64,000 bases of DNA from Paludibacter sp. (GTDB lineage: Bacteria > Bacteroidota > Bacteroidia > Bacteroidales > Paludibacteraceae), in contig NZ_WASO01000014.1 of the NCBI RefSeq assembly GCF_009712605.1, positions 248,001-312,000 of the forward strand, read 5' to 3'. The notes beneath the pieces were generated by a model, which was not told the origin of the DNA, did no database searches, and saw only the letters and a list, made by a program, of their open reading frames with translations. The number at the start of each line of letters is the position of its first letter. Within the stretch, counting starts at the first letter, position 1. Below, in pieces: positions 55,749-64,000 of this stretch. The position numbers and the translations under genes are program-made.

Positions 55749-56882
55749 ATGACAAAAAAAACAACAGTTGTTATTCTGTTATTTCTTTTAGGTGGAATAA
55801 GTACGTTTGCACAGAGTTCGACGGTAGATAAAACATTGAATCCGCTTATTACCGGAGTTCCATCTTTATCAATTGCTCCTGATGCGCGGGGCGGAGGTAT
55901 GGGTGATGTAGGAGCTGCTACTTCTCCCGATGTAAACTCGCAATACTGGAACCCGGCAAAATATGCGTTTGTAGAAGATGCAGCGGGTATTTCTCTTTCG
56001 TACACTCCATGGTTGCGTAAATTGGTGAGTGATATTAATCTGGCTTATTTGGCAGGTTATTACAAACTGGACGAGAATCAGTCTATTAGTGGGTCTTTGC
56101 GTTATTTCTCGTTAGGTCAGGTTGATTTGACCGATGTTAATGGTGTCTCACAGGGTAATACCAAGCCTTCAGAATTTGCGCTTGATGTTGCGTATACCCG
56201 TAAATTATCGGACAATTTTTCTGGTGGTGTGGCTTTGCGTTATATTCACTCCGATCTTGGTGGTGGCATGATTAGCGATATGTGGCCGGCAAATGCTTTC
56301 TCTGCTGATGTGTCTGCATATTATACTCAGACTGTTACCGGATCAGGAAACTCAGACGGTAAGTTTTCCGCTGGCGCTAATATTTCCAATATCGGATCGA
56401 AAGTTTCCTATGACAAGGGGAATACAAAGCAATTCCTTCCTACTAACTTCCGTTTAGGTGCTTCTTATCTGCATCCGATAGATGAATATAACACCATTTC
56501 GATTAACATGGATATTAACAAATTGCTGATTCCGGCAGACACTGCAACAACAGTGGAAGGTCATCAGAAATATTCGGATATTTCCATGCTTTCAGGTATC
56601 TTTAAATCTTTTGGAGATAAAGACTTTCTGAAACGTATTCAGTTGTCGTTAGGGTTGGAATACGAATATGACAAGCAATTTGCTGTCCGTTGTGGTTATT
56701 TCTATGAATCTCAATTAAGCGGTAACCGCAAATATTTTACGTTTGGTGCAGGATTTAAATTAAACGTATTCAGGCTCGATGCTGCTTATGTCATTGCAAC
56801 TTCTCAAACGAATCCTCTCGATCAGACGTTACGATTTAGTCTGGGATTTGATTTAGATGGGCTTACGAATCTTGTGAAATAA
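55749..56882 (+). CDS. porV: Type IX secretion outer-membrane protein PorV
   Basis: PorV (LptO/PG27) is the beta-barrel shuttle that carries cargo from the SprA translocon to PorU. The 377-residue protein has a signal peptide ending STFAQ. The conserved start of the barrel reads LSIAPDARGGGMGDVGAATS, then NSQYWNPAKYAFVEDAAGIS. The barrel strands alternate aromatic residues down to LRFSLGFDLDGLTNLVK. It closely follows porU, which supports the assignment. Confidence 0.93.
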   Translation: MTKKTTVVILLFLLGGISTFAQSSTVDKTLNPLITGVPSLSIAPDARGGGMGDVGAATSPDVNSQYWNPAKYAFVEDAAGISLSYTPWLRKLVSDINLAYLAGYYKLDENQSISGSLRYFSLGQVDLTDVNGVSQGNTKPSEFALDVAYTRKLSDNFSGGVALRYIHSDLGGGMISDMWPANAFSADVSAYYTQTVTGSGNSDGKFSAGANISNIGSKVSYDKGNTKQFLPTNFRLGASYLHPIDEYNTISINMDINKLLIPADTATTVEGHQKYSDISMLSGIFKSFGDKDFLKRIQLSLGLEYEYDKQFAVRCGYFYESQLSGNRKYFTFGAGFKLNVFRLDAAYVIATSQTNPLDQTLRFSLGFDLDGLTNLVK

Positions 56883-56904
56883 AAACAACAATAAGAATAA
56901 GATT

Positions 56905-56941
56905 ATTCCCCGCATTTCCTGAATGGAATGCGGGGAATTTT
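56905..56941 (+). terminator. Terminator after porV
   Basis: ATTCCCCGCATT (56905-56916) pairs with AATGCGGGGAAT (56927-56938), followed by T's. It lies 22 bp after the porV stop. Confidence 0.85.
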
Positions 56942-56985
56942 TGTTAAAATAACCAACAAGTATCAAAGTGGGATTCATTATGTAG

Positions 56986-56993
56986 TACTTTTG
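56986..56993 (+). promoter_or_regulatory. -7 promoter box for ispF and downstream genes
   Basis: TACTTTTG, 39 bp before the ispF start codon. Confidence 0.45.
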
Positions 56994-57032
56994 TTGCTTG
57001 TTTTAATCATTGCTCAATAAAATTATTATCGT

Positions 57033-57512
57033 ATGAAAATAAGAGTCGGAATGGGATATGATGTTCATCAATTGGTGGAAGGACGTGAACTGTGGTTGGG
57101 AGGAATCCGTTTAGAACATGAAAAAGGCTTGTTGGGACATTCGGATGCCGATGTACTGATTCATGCCATTTGCGATGCTTTACTGGGAGCTGCTGACTCA
57201 CGCGACATTGGTTATCATTTCCCCGACAATGCAGGAGAATTCAAAAATATAGACAGTAAAATCTTATTGGCAAAGACAGGCACAATTATTAAAGAAAAAG
57301 GATTTGAAATCAGCAATATAGATGCTACGGTTTGTGCTCAGCGTCCGAAACTCAAAGACCGGATACCGGAAATGAAAGAAGTGATGGCAAAATGTTTGGA
57401 CATTTCTTCGGACGACATTTCTATCAAGGCCACAACCACCGAGAAGCTTGGTTTTGTGGGTAAGGAAGAAGGTATGTCGGCTTACGCTGTAGCTCTGATT
57501 TGCAAAGCTTAA
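57033..57512 (+). CDS. ispF: 2-C-methyl-D-erythritol 2,4-cyclodiphosphate synthase
   Basis: IspF cyclises CDP-methylerythritol phosphate in the non-mevalonate isoprenoid route. The 159-residue trimer subunit has the zinc ligands in GYDVHQL (Asp, His) and HSDADVLIHAICDALLGAA near residue 35-53. The ligand-binding SKILLAKT and the late TTTEKLGFVGKEEGMSA are also present. A hemerythrin-type gene starts 9 bp downstream, so the iron locus may share its transcript. Confidence 0.95.
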   Translation: MKIRVGMGYDVHQLVEGRELWLGGIRLEHEKGLLGHSDADVLIHAICDALLGAADSRDIGYHFPDNAGEFKNIDSKILLAKTGTIIKEKGFEISNIDATVCAQRPKLKDRIPEMKEVMAKCLDISSDDISIKATTTEKLGFVGKEEGMSAYAVALICKA

Positions 57513-57521
57513 TTTACAAAA

Positions 57522-58247
57522 ATGGCAAACCTGACAACATATTCAATGAAGAATTATCCGGCATTTTCGCCTCAGATGAAAATGGCCGATCTGATTCATG
57601 TCAACTATCGCAATCTGGCGGTACTAAGCCGCCTCGGCATCTCGCTTGGATTTGGTGAGAAAACGGTAGACGAGGTCTGCAAACGCCATAATGTTGACGT
57701 GAACCTGCTGCTTTTGATTTGCAACGTATTGCTCGATACTGACATGATACCGGCCGAAGAGCAAATAGCTAAATGTCCTGTAGAACAGGTGATTCGCTAT
57801 TTGCAACAATCGCATCAATACTATCTGAACGTTGCACTGCCCAATATTCAGATTTTGTTGGATCGCTTGGTAGAGGCTTGCAACGAAACTCACGGGAAGG
57901 CGCTGAACCGCTTTTTTAATGAGTACCGGAAAGAGGTGGAAAGTCATCTGGCACATGAAGATCAAACGGTATTTCCGTATATTATGCAGTTGCTTAACGC
58001 TCCTAAAAAGAGTAAATTTTCCATTCGTCAGTATAAGGATCGACATGCCAATATTGAGGTGAAATTGACTGATCTCAAAAATATTATCATCAAATATATC
58101 CCTTACGACAATACAGATAACCTCAGAGATGAGCTTCTTATTCAGTTGTTTAATTTTGAAGACGACCTGAACAGGCATACGCTCATCGAAGAAAAACTGC
58201 TGGTGCCGTCCGTAATCCTGATTGAGCAAAATATTTCATTAAGCTAA
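57522..58247 (+). CDS. Hemerythrin-domain protein, Ric/YtfE-like
   Basis: This is a di-iron protein of 241 residues. The first 75 residues recall the DUF542/DUF1858-type N-terminal helical part of Ric proteins (FGEKTVDEVCKRHNVDVNLL). From about residue 95 the hemerythrin four-helix bundle shows SHQYYLNVALPNI, SHLAHEDQTVFPYI, KDRHANIE and the final LIEEKLLVP ligands. Ric proteins repair iron-sulfur clusters or handle nitric oxide; the role here is inferred. It is encoded between ispF and a LuxR-type gene and leads an iron locus. Confidence 0.85.
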   Translation: MANLTTYSMKNYPAFSPQMKMADLIHVNYRNLAVLSRLGISLGFGEKTVDEVCKRHNVDVNLLLLICNVLLDTDMIPAEEQIAKCPVEQVIRYLQQSHQYYLNVALPNIQILLDRLVEACNETHGKALNRFFNEYRKEVESHLAHEDQTVFPYIMQLLNAPKKSKFSIRQYKDRHANIEVKLTDLKNIIIKYIPYDNTDNLRDELLIQLFNFEDDLNRHTLIEEKLLVPSVILIEQNISLS

Positions 58248-58257
58248 ATTCAATGCT

Positions 58258-58863
58258 ATGCAGGTAGACAGAGCTAAGAAACGGATTTTGCTTATTGAAC
58301 CTTCGTTGATGGTGAGCAAAGGCTTTGCTTCGTTACTCGACGATGCGATTGGTTATCAGTTGGTCGCTACGTCATCCAACGTAAGCCGTATTCAGGAACT
58401 GATTGTGAGCAATCGGCCTGACATTGTTGTCTTTAATCCGTCAATAATGAGCTTTCAACACCGGACGTCGATTCGAAGTTTTATGAATATTCCATCCGAA
58501 GTGGCTTTGGTGGCGTTGGTTTACACGTTTGTGGACGAATGGATCATGGCACAGTTTGATGCAGTATTGACAGTAAACGACGATCAGACTCAGATTGTCA
58601 ACAAACTGAATGGCATCAAAGTGACGGCAAATTCGTCAGACAAAGCAGAAAACGAAGAACTGAGCGAACGTGAAAACGAGATTCTGGGATGTGTCGTAAA
58701 AGGTATGACTAATAAGGAAATCGCAGAGAAACACTTTATTTCAATACATACTGTTATCACGCACCGGAAAAATATTGTTCGTAAAACAGGCATTAAATCG
58801 GTTTCGGGACTCACGGTGTATGCACTGCTTAATAACCTCATTACCTACGAGGATATTGAATAA
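58258..58863 (+). CDS. LuxR-family regulator with degenerate receiver domain
   Basis: This 201-residue protein has a receiver-like N-domain (KRILLIEPSLMV) and a canonical LuxR helix-turn-helix (LSERENEILGCVVKGMTNKE, then IAEKHFISIHTVITHRKNIV). The phosphorylatable Asp is replaced by Asn60 (VVFNPS), and the acidic pair is Glu14-Pro15, so normal phosphorylation is unlikely. It starts 10 bp after the hemerythrin gene, suggesting one unit in which the di-iron protein state could affect the regulator. That link is inferred. Confidence 0.85.
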   Translation: MQVDRAKKRILLIEPSLMVSKGFASLLDDAIGYQLVATSSNVSRIQELIVSNRPDIVVFNPSIMSFQHRTSIRSFMNIPSEVALVALVYTFVDEWIMAQFDAVLTVNDDQTQIVNKLNGIKVTANSSDKAENEELSERENEILGCVVKGMTNKEIAEKHFISIHTVITHRKNIVRKTGIKSVSGLTVYALLNNLITYEDIE

Positions 58864-58947
58864 AAGATATACCTATCATTAGAAAAGGGTAGGGTAATGT
58901 CATCATAATCCTCATTTGTGGGGATGGTACTGCCTTTTTGAAGGTTG

Positions 58948-58955
58948 TACTTTTG
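58948..58955 (+). promoter_or_regulatory. -7 promoter box for the porin gene
   Basis: TACTTTTG, 20 bp before the start codon of the porin gene. No good -33 element at the usual distance. Confidence 0.4.
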
Positions 58956-58975
58956 CAGTGTAAAAACGACAAAAG

Positions 58976-60109
58976 ATGACAACTGCTAAAATGAACCGTT
59001 TCTCTACTGCTTTTCTGCTTTTCCTAATAGCCGGATTAAATAATTATCTGTCGGCTCAAACTACTTCTCCTTTATCTTTCAACGCATCGTACATTGGCGA
59101 CTGGGTGGTTAATATGCGTGGTGGTATTAAAACCGGCTCGACATATCTGGGACTTGCCAATCTGAAAATAGGGTTTGACACCGAAAAAGCACGTTTATGG
59201 AAAGGTGGTTCATGCTTTGTGAATGCAGGAAATACTCACGGAGGCGAACCATCGGCAAATTTGGTGGGCGATTTTCAGGGAGTGACCAATATTGAAGCCG
59301 GAAACCTTACGTTCATGTATGAGCTGTGGTACAAGCAGCAAATTGATAAAATAACGGTAACCGCAGGCTTACAGGATTTGAATGTAGATTTTGCGGCTAC
59401 TTCTTACGGTGCTTCGTTTAATAATAGCTCTTTCGGTATTCAGTCGAGCATTTCGTCCAATATCCCTTCTCCCATTTTTCCACTCACGGCATTAGGTGTA
59501 TCTTTGCAGTGGAATATTTCTCCGGCCTTATCGTGGGAAGTGGCGCTGTTTGACGGCACTCCCGACGAATATGAATCTAATCCTTATAATGTCCACTGGA
59601 AACTGAGTAAAAACGACGGTTATCTGGCAATTTCCGAATGGCAACTTTCGGCCAGTTTGTTGCGTAATCTCGAAGGAAAATACAAATTCGGGATTTATAC
59701 TCACCGTAAGTGCGACAGCACACAAACCACTCTTCATAACTACGGCTTGTATGCAATTGCCGATCAGCAGATTGTTAAAACAGACAAAGGTGGTGTCGGA
59801 CTCTTTTCTCAACTGGGATGGAGCCCCAGCAAAAATTGCAACAACTATTATTGCAGTCTGGGCGTTAACTGGCAAGCACCGTTTGCTTGCAGGGCAAATG
59901 ACATGTGTGGCATTGCTTTTGCATATGCAGGGATACACAATAACAATGGCGTGGGAGGAGAACTTTCGATTGAAGCACTGTATAAAGCTCAACTGACGAA
60001 AAATCTTTATCTGAAACCAGATATTCAATATGTTGTGAATCCAGCCGGTACGGATGCAAAATTGCCCAATGCTCTGGTGGGTATGGTGAGAGTCGGAATC
60101 GAATTCTGA
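58976..60109 (+). CDS. OprB-type carbohydrate porin-like outer-membrane protein
   Basis: This 377-residue beta-barrel has a signal peptide (FSTAFLLFLIAGLNNYLSA). It carries the OprB-family pattern: NMRGGIKTGSTYLGLANLKI near residue 47, a long barrel with aromatic girdles, and the end DIQYVVNPAGTDAKLPNALV then GMVRVGIEF. OprB porins pass sugars, but Bacteroidota members are often encoded beside feoAB, where they may pass ferrous iron or other small solutes. That is inference. It is 43 bp before feoAB. Confidence 0.75.
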   Translation: MTTAKMNRFSTAFLLFLIAGLNNYLSAQTTSPLSFNASYIGDWVVNMRGGIKTGSTYLGLANLKIGFDTEKARLWKGGSCFVNAGNTHGGEPSANLVGDFQGVTNIEAGNLTFMYELWYKQQIDKITVTAGLQDLNVDFAATSYGASFNNSSFGIQSSISSNIPSPIFPLTALGVSLQWNISPALSWEVALFDGTPDEYESNPYNVHWKLSKNDGYLAISEWQLSASLLRNLEGKYKFGIYTHRKCDSTQTTLHNYGLYAIADQQIVKTDKGGVGLFSQLGWSPSKNCNNYYCSLGVNWQAPFACRANDMCGIAFAYAGIHNNNGVGGELSIEALYKAQLTKNLYLKPDIQYVVNPAGTDAKLPNALVGMVRVGIEF

Positions 60110-60152
60110 CAAACCGGCTGACCTTATTTATCGATAAAAAGAACTCAATATA

Positions 60153-62630
60153 ATGACAACAACAATTAAAACCACTTTTTTAGCCGATCTGAAAACGGGT
60201 GAACAAGGCATTATAACTAAAGTGCTTGGTCACGGAGCGTTCAGAAAACGTATAACCGAAATGGGCTTTGTGAAAGGGAAGCAGGTAACTGTTATCAAAA
60301 ATGCCCCTTTGCAGGATCCGGTGGAATACGAGATTATGGGCTATAAAGTGTCACTGCGAAGAAGCGAAGCCCGCCTGGTGGAAATAGTGGCTGCCGAAGA
60401 TGAAAACGAACCTGTCGGTGCTGATTTTTCAGGAACGCTAGACAGTGCAGAGATCATTCGTTCTGCAAGAGAAAAGAGTACTACCATCAACGTGGCGCTG
60501 GTTGGGAATCCTAATTGTGGAAAAACAACCTTGTTTAATCATGCTTCCGGCTCCCACGAAAGAGTGGGGAATTACAGCGGTGTGACGGTCGATGCTAAAG
60601 AAGCAACGATGAAGCGCGATCCGTACACCTTTCGTATTGTGGATTTGCCCGGAACTTATTCTATTACAGAGTACTCACCTGAAGAACTTTACGTGCGTCG
60701 TCACATTACCGAGCAGATGCCCGATATTGTGGTGAATGTTGTAGATGCTTCCAATCTGGAGCGTAACCTCTTTCTTACTACCCAGCTTATCGATATGAAC
60801 GTGAAAGTGGTGATTGCCCTCAACATGTACGACGAACTTGAAAAGAAAGGCGTTTCGTTCGACTACAAAGCCTTAGGCAAGATGATAGGTATTCCTATCG
60901 TTCCCACTGTGGCTTCGAAAGGAGTGGGTGTGAATGAACTTTTCGACAAGGTGATTGAGGTCTACGAAGACAGGGAACCAGATGTACGCCATATTCACAT
61001 TAACTACGGCGTTGAAATTGAAAAAGCGATAAGACAAATACAGGACGAAGTGTGGAAATCACCAGAAGTAACGGATAAACTTTCATCACGTTATGTGGCT
61101 ATCAAGCTGCTGGAAACCGATAAAACAATGCTTTCGCAACTGGAGTCCTGTGCAAATTTCGATCAGATAAAAAACAAAGCACAAAGTGCCATACAGTTGC
61201 TTGAAAAAGAATACGGCGAATCGTCAGAAACGATTATTACCGATGCAAAATACGGCTTTATCGACGGGGCGTTGAAGGAAACCTACAAGGAGCCGAAAAA
61301 AGACAGACGTAAAAGCAAACGGGAACTCGACGATCTGCTGACGCATAAGTTCTGGGGTTTCCCGATCTTCTTTTTCTTTATGTGGTTGATGTTTCAGGCC
61401 ACGTTTACTCTTGGTGGTTATCCTATGGAGTGGATCGAAACGGGAGTGTCGTGGCTGAGCGATACCGTGCAAAATGCCATGACCGAAGGGCCGTTGCGCG
61501 ATTTGTTGGTGAATGGAATTATCGGCGGGGTAGGCAGTGTTATTGTTTTTCTGCCGAATATATTGATTCTGTTCTTCTTTATCTCGATGATGGAAGATAC
61601 CGGTTACATGGCGAGGGCGTCGTTCATTATGGACAAGCTGATGCACAAAATCGGACTTCACGGCAAGTCGTTTATTCCTTTGTTGATGGGTTTCGGTTGC
61701 AACGTGCCGGCCATTATGGCAACCCGTACGCTCGATAACAAAAAAGATCGCATCCTCACGATGCTTATTATTCCGTTTATGTCGTGCAGCGCCCGGCTTC
61801 CGGTTTATTTGCTGTTGATTTCTGCATTCTTTCCCGGTAACAAAGCACTGATGCTGTTTGCTATTTACATCATTGGTATTGTGTTGGCAATTTTGATGGC
61901 ATTGGTGCTGAAACGTTTTCTGTTCAATAAACAGGAAGTACCTTTCGTGATGGAATTGCCGCCTTACCGGGTTCCGACGATGAAGAACACTTCGATTCAC
62001 ATGTGGTTCAAGGCGCGTCAGTACTTGAAAAAAATGTCGAATGTGATTTTGCTGGCCTCCATCATTATCTGGGCTTTGGGCTATTTCCCACGTGATGTGA
62101 AGTACAGCACCAATTATGATGCCAAACGTCAGTCTATCGAGGCAAACGTGGGATTAACGAAGGTTCAAAAGGATATAAATCTTAAGGAAGTCGCTCTGCA
62201 ACAGCAATCCGAGAAACAGGAAAAATCGTATATCGGACAATTGGGCCATGCTATCGAACCGGTTATTTCTCCATTGGGTTATGACTGGAAAATGGGAGTG
62301 AGCCTTCTTACAGGACTGGCTGCCAAAGAGGTGGTTGTTAGTTCAATGGGAGTGCTTTATCAGGCTGATGAAAAATCGGGAACGCTGAAAGATAAATTGA
62401 TAGAACAACGTCATACATCGGGCCCGGAAATCGGACAAAAGGTGTTTACACCGTTGGTGGCTTTCGGCTTCATGCTCTTTATTCTTATCTATTTTCCTTG
62501 TGTGGCTGCTGTTGCGGCTATAAAGAAAGAAGCCGGTTGGAAATGGGCCGCATTTACCATTGTCTATACGACGGCATTAGCCTGGCTGATCGCTTGCTTA
62601 ACTTACCAAATAGGCAGTCTGTTTGGTTAA
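60153..62630 (+). CDS. feoB: Ferrous iron transporter FeoA-FeoB fusion
   Basis: This 825-residue Fe(II) importer is a fusion. Residues 1 to about 80 are FeoA (SH3-like, GEQGIITKVLGHGAFRKRIT, EMGFVKGKQVTVI), followed by the FeoB G-domain: GNPNCGKTT, GVTVD, DLPGTYS and NMYD. The membrane part carries the gate signature GYMARASFIMDKLMHKIGLH and MGFGCNVPAIMATRTL, with a second gate region near residue 710. It takes up Fe2+ at the inner membrane. Downstream genes overlap or follow closely, forming an iron operon. Confidence 0.95.
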   Translation: MTTTIKTTFLADLKTGEQGIITKVLGHGAFRKRITEMGFVKGKQVTVIKNAPLQDPVEYEIMGYKVSLRRSEARLVEIVAAEDENEPVGADFSGTLDSAEIIRSAREKSTTINVALVGNPNCGKTTLFNHASGSHERVGNYSGVTVDAKEATMKRDPYTFRIVDLPGTYSITEYSPEELYVRRHITEQMPDIVVNVVDASNLERNLFLTTQLIDMNVKVVIALNMYDELEKKGVSFDYKALGKMIGIPIVPTVASKGVGVNELFDKVIEVYEDREPDVRHIHINYGVEIEKAIRQIQDEVWKSPEVTDKLSSRYVAIKLLETDKTMLSQLESCANFDQIKNKAQSAIQLLEKEYGESSETIITDAKYGFIDGALKETYKEPKKDRRKSKRELDDLLTHKFWGFPIFFFFMWLMFQATFTLGGYPMEWIETGVSWLSDTVQNAMTEGPLRDLLVNGIIGGVGSVIVFLPNILILFFFISMMEDTGYMARASFIMDKLMHKIGLHGKSFIPLLMGFGCNVPAIMATRTLDNKKDRILTMLIIPFMSCSARLPVYLLLISAFFPGNKALMLFAIYIIGIVLAILMALVLKRFLFNKQEVPFVMELPPYRVPTMKNTSIHMWFKARQYLKKMSNVILLASIIIWALGYFPRDVKYSTNYDAKRQSIEANVGLTKVQKDINLKEVALQQQSEKQEKSYIGQLGHAIEPVISPLGYDWKMGVSLLTGLAAKEVVVSSMGVLYQADEKSGTLKDKLIEQRHTSGPEIGQKVFTPLVAFGFMLFILIYFPCVAAVAAIKKEAGWKWAAFTIVYTTALAWLIACLTYQIGSLFG

Positions 62631-62640
62631 TTCTAAAATT

Positions 62641-63282
62641 ATGAACGAAAAACAGCTCTATAAATATGCTTTCGGACTTGCATTGTTTACCATTGTCTAC
62701 AATGTGCTGGAAGCAGTATTTGCTCTTTATTTTGGCGCAGAAGACGAAAGTCTTTCCCTGTTTGGTTTTGGTATCGACAGTTTGATAGAAGTTATTTCAG
62801 GGCTTGGAATTGCTCACATGGTGATTCGCATTCGACAGAATCCCGTTAGCAATCGCGATAATTTCGAACGTACAGCCCTTCGTATTACAGGTATTTCATT
62901 TTATCTGTTTACTGCCGGCTTGATTTTGAGCGCGATTGTTACTTTCGTTGAAGGGCATAAACCGGAGACAACGTTTTGGGGCATTGTAATTTCACTTATT
63001 TCAATTGCCTTTATGTGGGCGTTGATTTGGGGTAAAACCTACGTAGGTAAACGACTAAATTCTGAAGCCATTCTGGCCGATGCCGCCTGTTCCAGAACCT
63101 GCGTTTATATGTCGTTGGTTCTTCTGGCCAGCAGTGGTATTTATGCCCTCACGCAATGGCCTTTTATTGACGGTATCGGTGCTCTGGGGTTGGCAGTGTT
63201 TTCTTTTACGGAAGGACGGGAATGTTTTGAAAAAGCAAAGAGCAACCAACTTTGCGGGTGTGGCTGCTCTTGTAAAGATTGA
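62641..63282 (+). CDS. CDF-like cation transporter domain protein
   Basis: This protein starts at MNEKQLYKYAFGLALFTIVY (62641); a frame a few codons upstream overlaps feoAB. It has 213 residues with six membrane segments resembling the N-terminal half of cation diffusion facilitators (FGIDSLIEVISGLGIAH, and EAILADAACSRTC in the fifth segment region), but lacks the cytoplasmic C-domain. It ends CGCGCSCKD, a Cys cluster. It may export or buffer iron; the substrate is inferred from the feo context. Confidence 0.75.
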   Translation: MNEKQLYKYAFGLALFTIVYNVLEAVFALYFGAEDESLSLFGFGIDSLIEVISGLGIAHMVIRIRQNPVSNRDNFERTALRITGISFYLFTAGLILSAIVTFVEGHKPETTFWGIVISLISIAFMWALIWGKTYVGKRLNSEAILADAACSRTCVYMSLVLLASSGIYALTQWPFIDGIGALGLAVFSFTEGRECFEKAKSNQLCGCGCSCKD

Positions 63283-63287
63283 CGATT

Positions 63288-63458
63288 ATGCTACAGGAAA
63301 TTATTGTTTATATCATATTGATTGTTGCTGCCGGATTCGCGGTACGAGCTTTGGTCAAACGCTTTGGTCGTAAAAGCTCTCCGTGTGACGGATGCAGCGG
63401 ATGCGATCTGAAAAATACGGTTCGCAAGGGACAGAAGCCATCGTGCGGATGTTCGTAA
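63288..63458 (+). CDS. FeoB-associated Cys-rich membrane protein
   Basis: This protein is only 56 residues, too short for a default gene call. It reads MLQEIIVYIILIVAAGFAVR as one membrane helix, then a basic stretch, then SPCDGCSGCDLKN and SCGCS at the end. The CxxCxxC and CxC clusters match the FeoB-associated Cys-rich family, thought to help iron transfer at FeoB. It starts 5 bp after the CDF-like gene and ends just before the second MITE copy. Confidence 0.9.
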   Translation: MLQEIIVYIILIVAAGFAVRALVKRFGRKSSPCDGCSGCDLKNTVRKGQKPSCGCS

Positions 63459-63462
63459 ATGC

Positions 63463-63651
63463 TAGACATTATACCGGTGAAGTCATTTCTTAATTTTCGC
63501 ATTTGACCTCTCCCCTGACCCCTCTCCCGAAGAGAGGGGAAAATCTGCAAAATGAATTGAATTCTAAAGATTTCACTGTCTTGCTCCTCCTCCCCTTGGG
63601 AGGAGAGGTCGGCAATTAAGATTTATATACACTTAATCGATATAATGTCTA
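63463..63651 (-). mobile_element. MITE-like element, copy B (189 bp)
   Basis: It is bounded by TAGACATTATACCGGT and TTAATCGATATAATGTCTA (63633-63651), inverted repeats ending in TA. Its reverse complement matches copy A (14663-14906) almost throughout but lacks the ~55-bp internal segment. It ends directly at the stop codon of the hydrolase gene. Confidence 0.75.
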
Positions 63652-64000
63652 TTATTTGATCGTTTGTGCTATCCACTTTTCGATGGTTTCTAGAACAACA
63701 GGAGCAATAGTTTGTTCAATTGAGCCATACTCTGCGGGAGCGCCGGTTTTACACTCCTGAAACATATGGTTAAGATTGGGAAAAATGTTGACGGTTACCT
63801 TTTTATTTCCTCCTTGTTGAAGAGCCTTTTCTATCAGAGGAACATTTTCTTTGGCAGGAACCTGTAAGTCTTTTTCTCCATTCAGTACAAGTACCGGGCA
63901 TTTTACTTTTGATAGTGCCGGTAGAGGATCGTATTTCAGAAAGTACCTCATCCAGGGGGTGGTCATCTGTTCAACCTGCATAGATATCTGAGCCTTTATG
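63652..64000 (-). CDS. Alpha/beta hydrolase, partial (C-terminal part)
   Basis: The frame is open to the window edge, so the start lies outside. The visible 116 residues are the end of an alpha/beta hydrolase: LSKVKCPVLVLNGEKDLQVP with the late Asp, then NLNHMFQECKTG with the catalytic-type His after PN. This pattern fits serine hydrolases of the DLH/S9-like type. The substrate is unknown. The stop codon is immediately next to the end of the MITE copy B, so the insertion may have changed or formed the C-terminus. Confidence 0.8.
   Translation of the reverse strand, partial: IKAQISMQVEQMTTPWMRYFLKYDPLPALSKVKCPVLVLNGEKDLQVPAKENVPLIEKALQQGGNKKVTVNIFPNLNHMFQECKTGAPAEYGSIEQTIAPVVLETIEKWIAQTIK

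Noticed and set aside
58258-58863. Considered as a normal two-component response regulator
   Set aside because: The phospho-accepting Asp is Asn60 and the acidic pair is altered, and no histidine kinase is encoded nearby.
61224-62000. 258-codon minus-strand frame over feoAB
   Set aside because: It lies wholly within the feoB coding region, is rich in His, Gln and Asn as expected for an antisense reading of hydrophobic codons, and matches no family.

Overview
The window looks like a chromosomal segment of a Bacteroidota bacterium, most likely order Bacteroidales (Paludibacter- or Dysgonomonas-like is a guess). The reasons are: promoters of the TAnnTTTG type, with few strong Shine-Dalgarno sites; type IX secretion genes porU and porV plus a secreted protease with a type IX sorting tail; a TonB-dependent receptor with an N-terminal carboxypeptidase-like domain; a FeoA-FeoB fusion; and many small lipoproteins. 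No rRNA, tRNA, CRISPR array, prophage or complete insertion sequence was seen.

Layout. 1-6.4 kb: metabolic and stress genes (ketopantoate reductase, cupin, GNAT, PhzF, patatin, M13 peptidase), then an AT-rich orphan lipoprotein. 7.2-10.5 kb: a large palindrome, then copA and a CopZ-like chaperone, then a MITE-like element. 10.6-19.1 kb: DbpA-like helicase, TlpA-like thioredoxin, old yellow enzyme, membrane protein, Hsp20, DUF3089 protein and parE. 19.2-27.2 kb: a complete thiamin operon on the minus strand, read from a TPP riboswitch: thiC-thiS-tenI-thiE-thiG-thiH-thiF-(thiE remnant)-thiL-thiD. 27.2-35.1 kb: minus-strand accessory genes, including a Hint-domain lipoprotein with a truncated paralogue nearby, a voltage-gated K+ channel and a GNAT-nitrilase fusion. 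35.8-40.6 kb: two LuxR-type regulators, a small CPxC protein and a TonB receptor, possibly metal-related. 40.7-47.3 kb: POT peptide transporter, M6 secreted protease and OPT transporter, together suggesting peptide feeding. 47.7-56.9 kb: gcvP, rex, FAH-family enzyme, porU and porV. 57-63.5 kb: ispF, then a hemerythrin/regulator/porin/feoAB/CDF-like/Cys-rich group that looks like a ferrous-iron locus. The window ends inside an alpha/beta hydrolase.

The intergenic spaces carry several families of short palindromic elements. The clearest is a 189-244 bp element with about 19-bp terminal inverted repeats. It is present twice in opposite orientation, at about 14.7 kb and 63.5 kb, and behaves like a TA-targeting MITE.

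The most unusual protein-coding observation is the Hint (Hedgehog/intein-type) lipoprotein at 28.6-29.8 kb. A stand-alone 90-residue relative of its N-terminal region lies 0.8 kb away. All functional calls rest on motifs read by eye; no database search was run.
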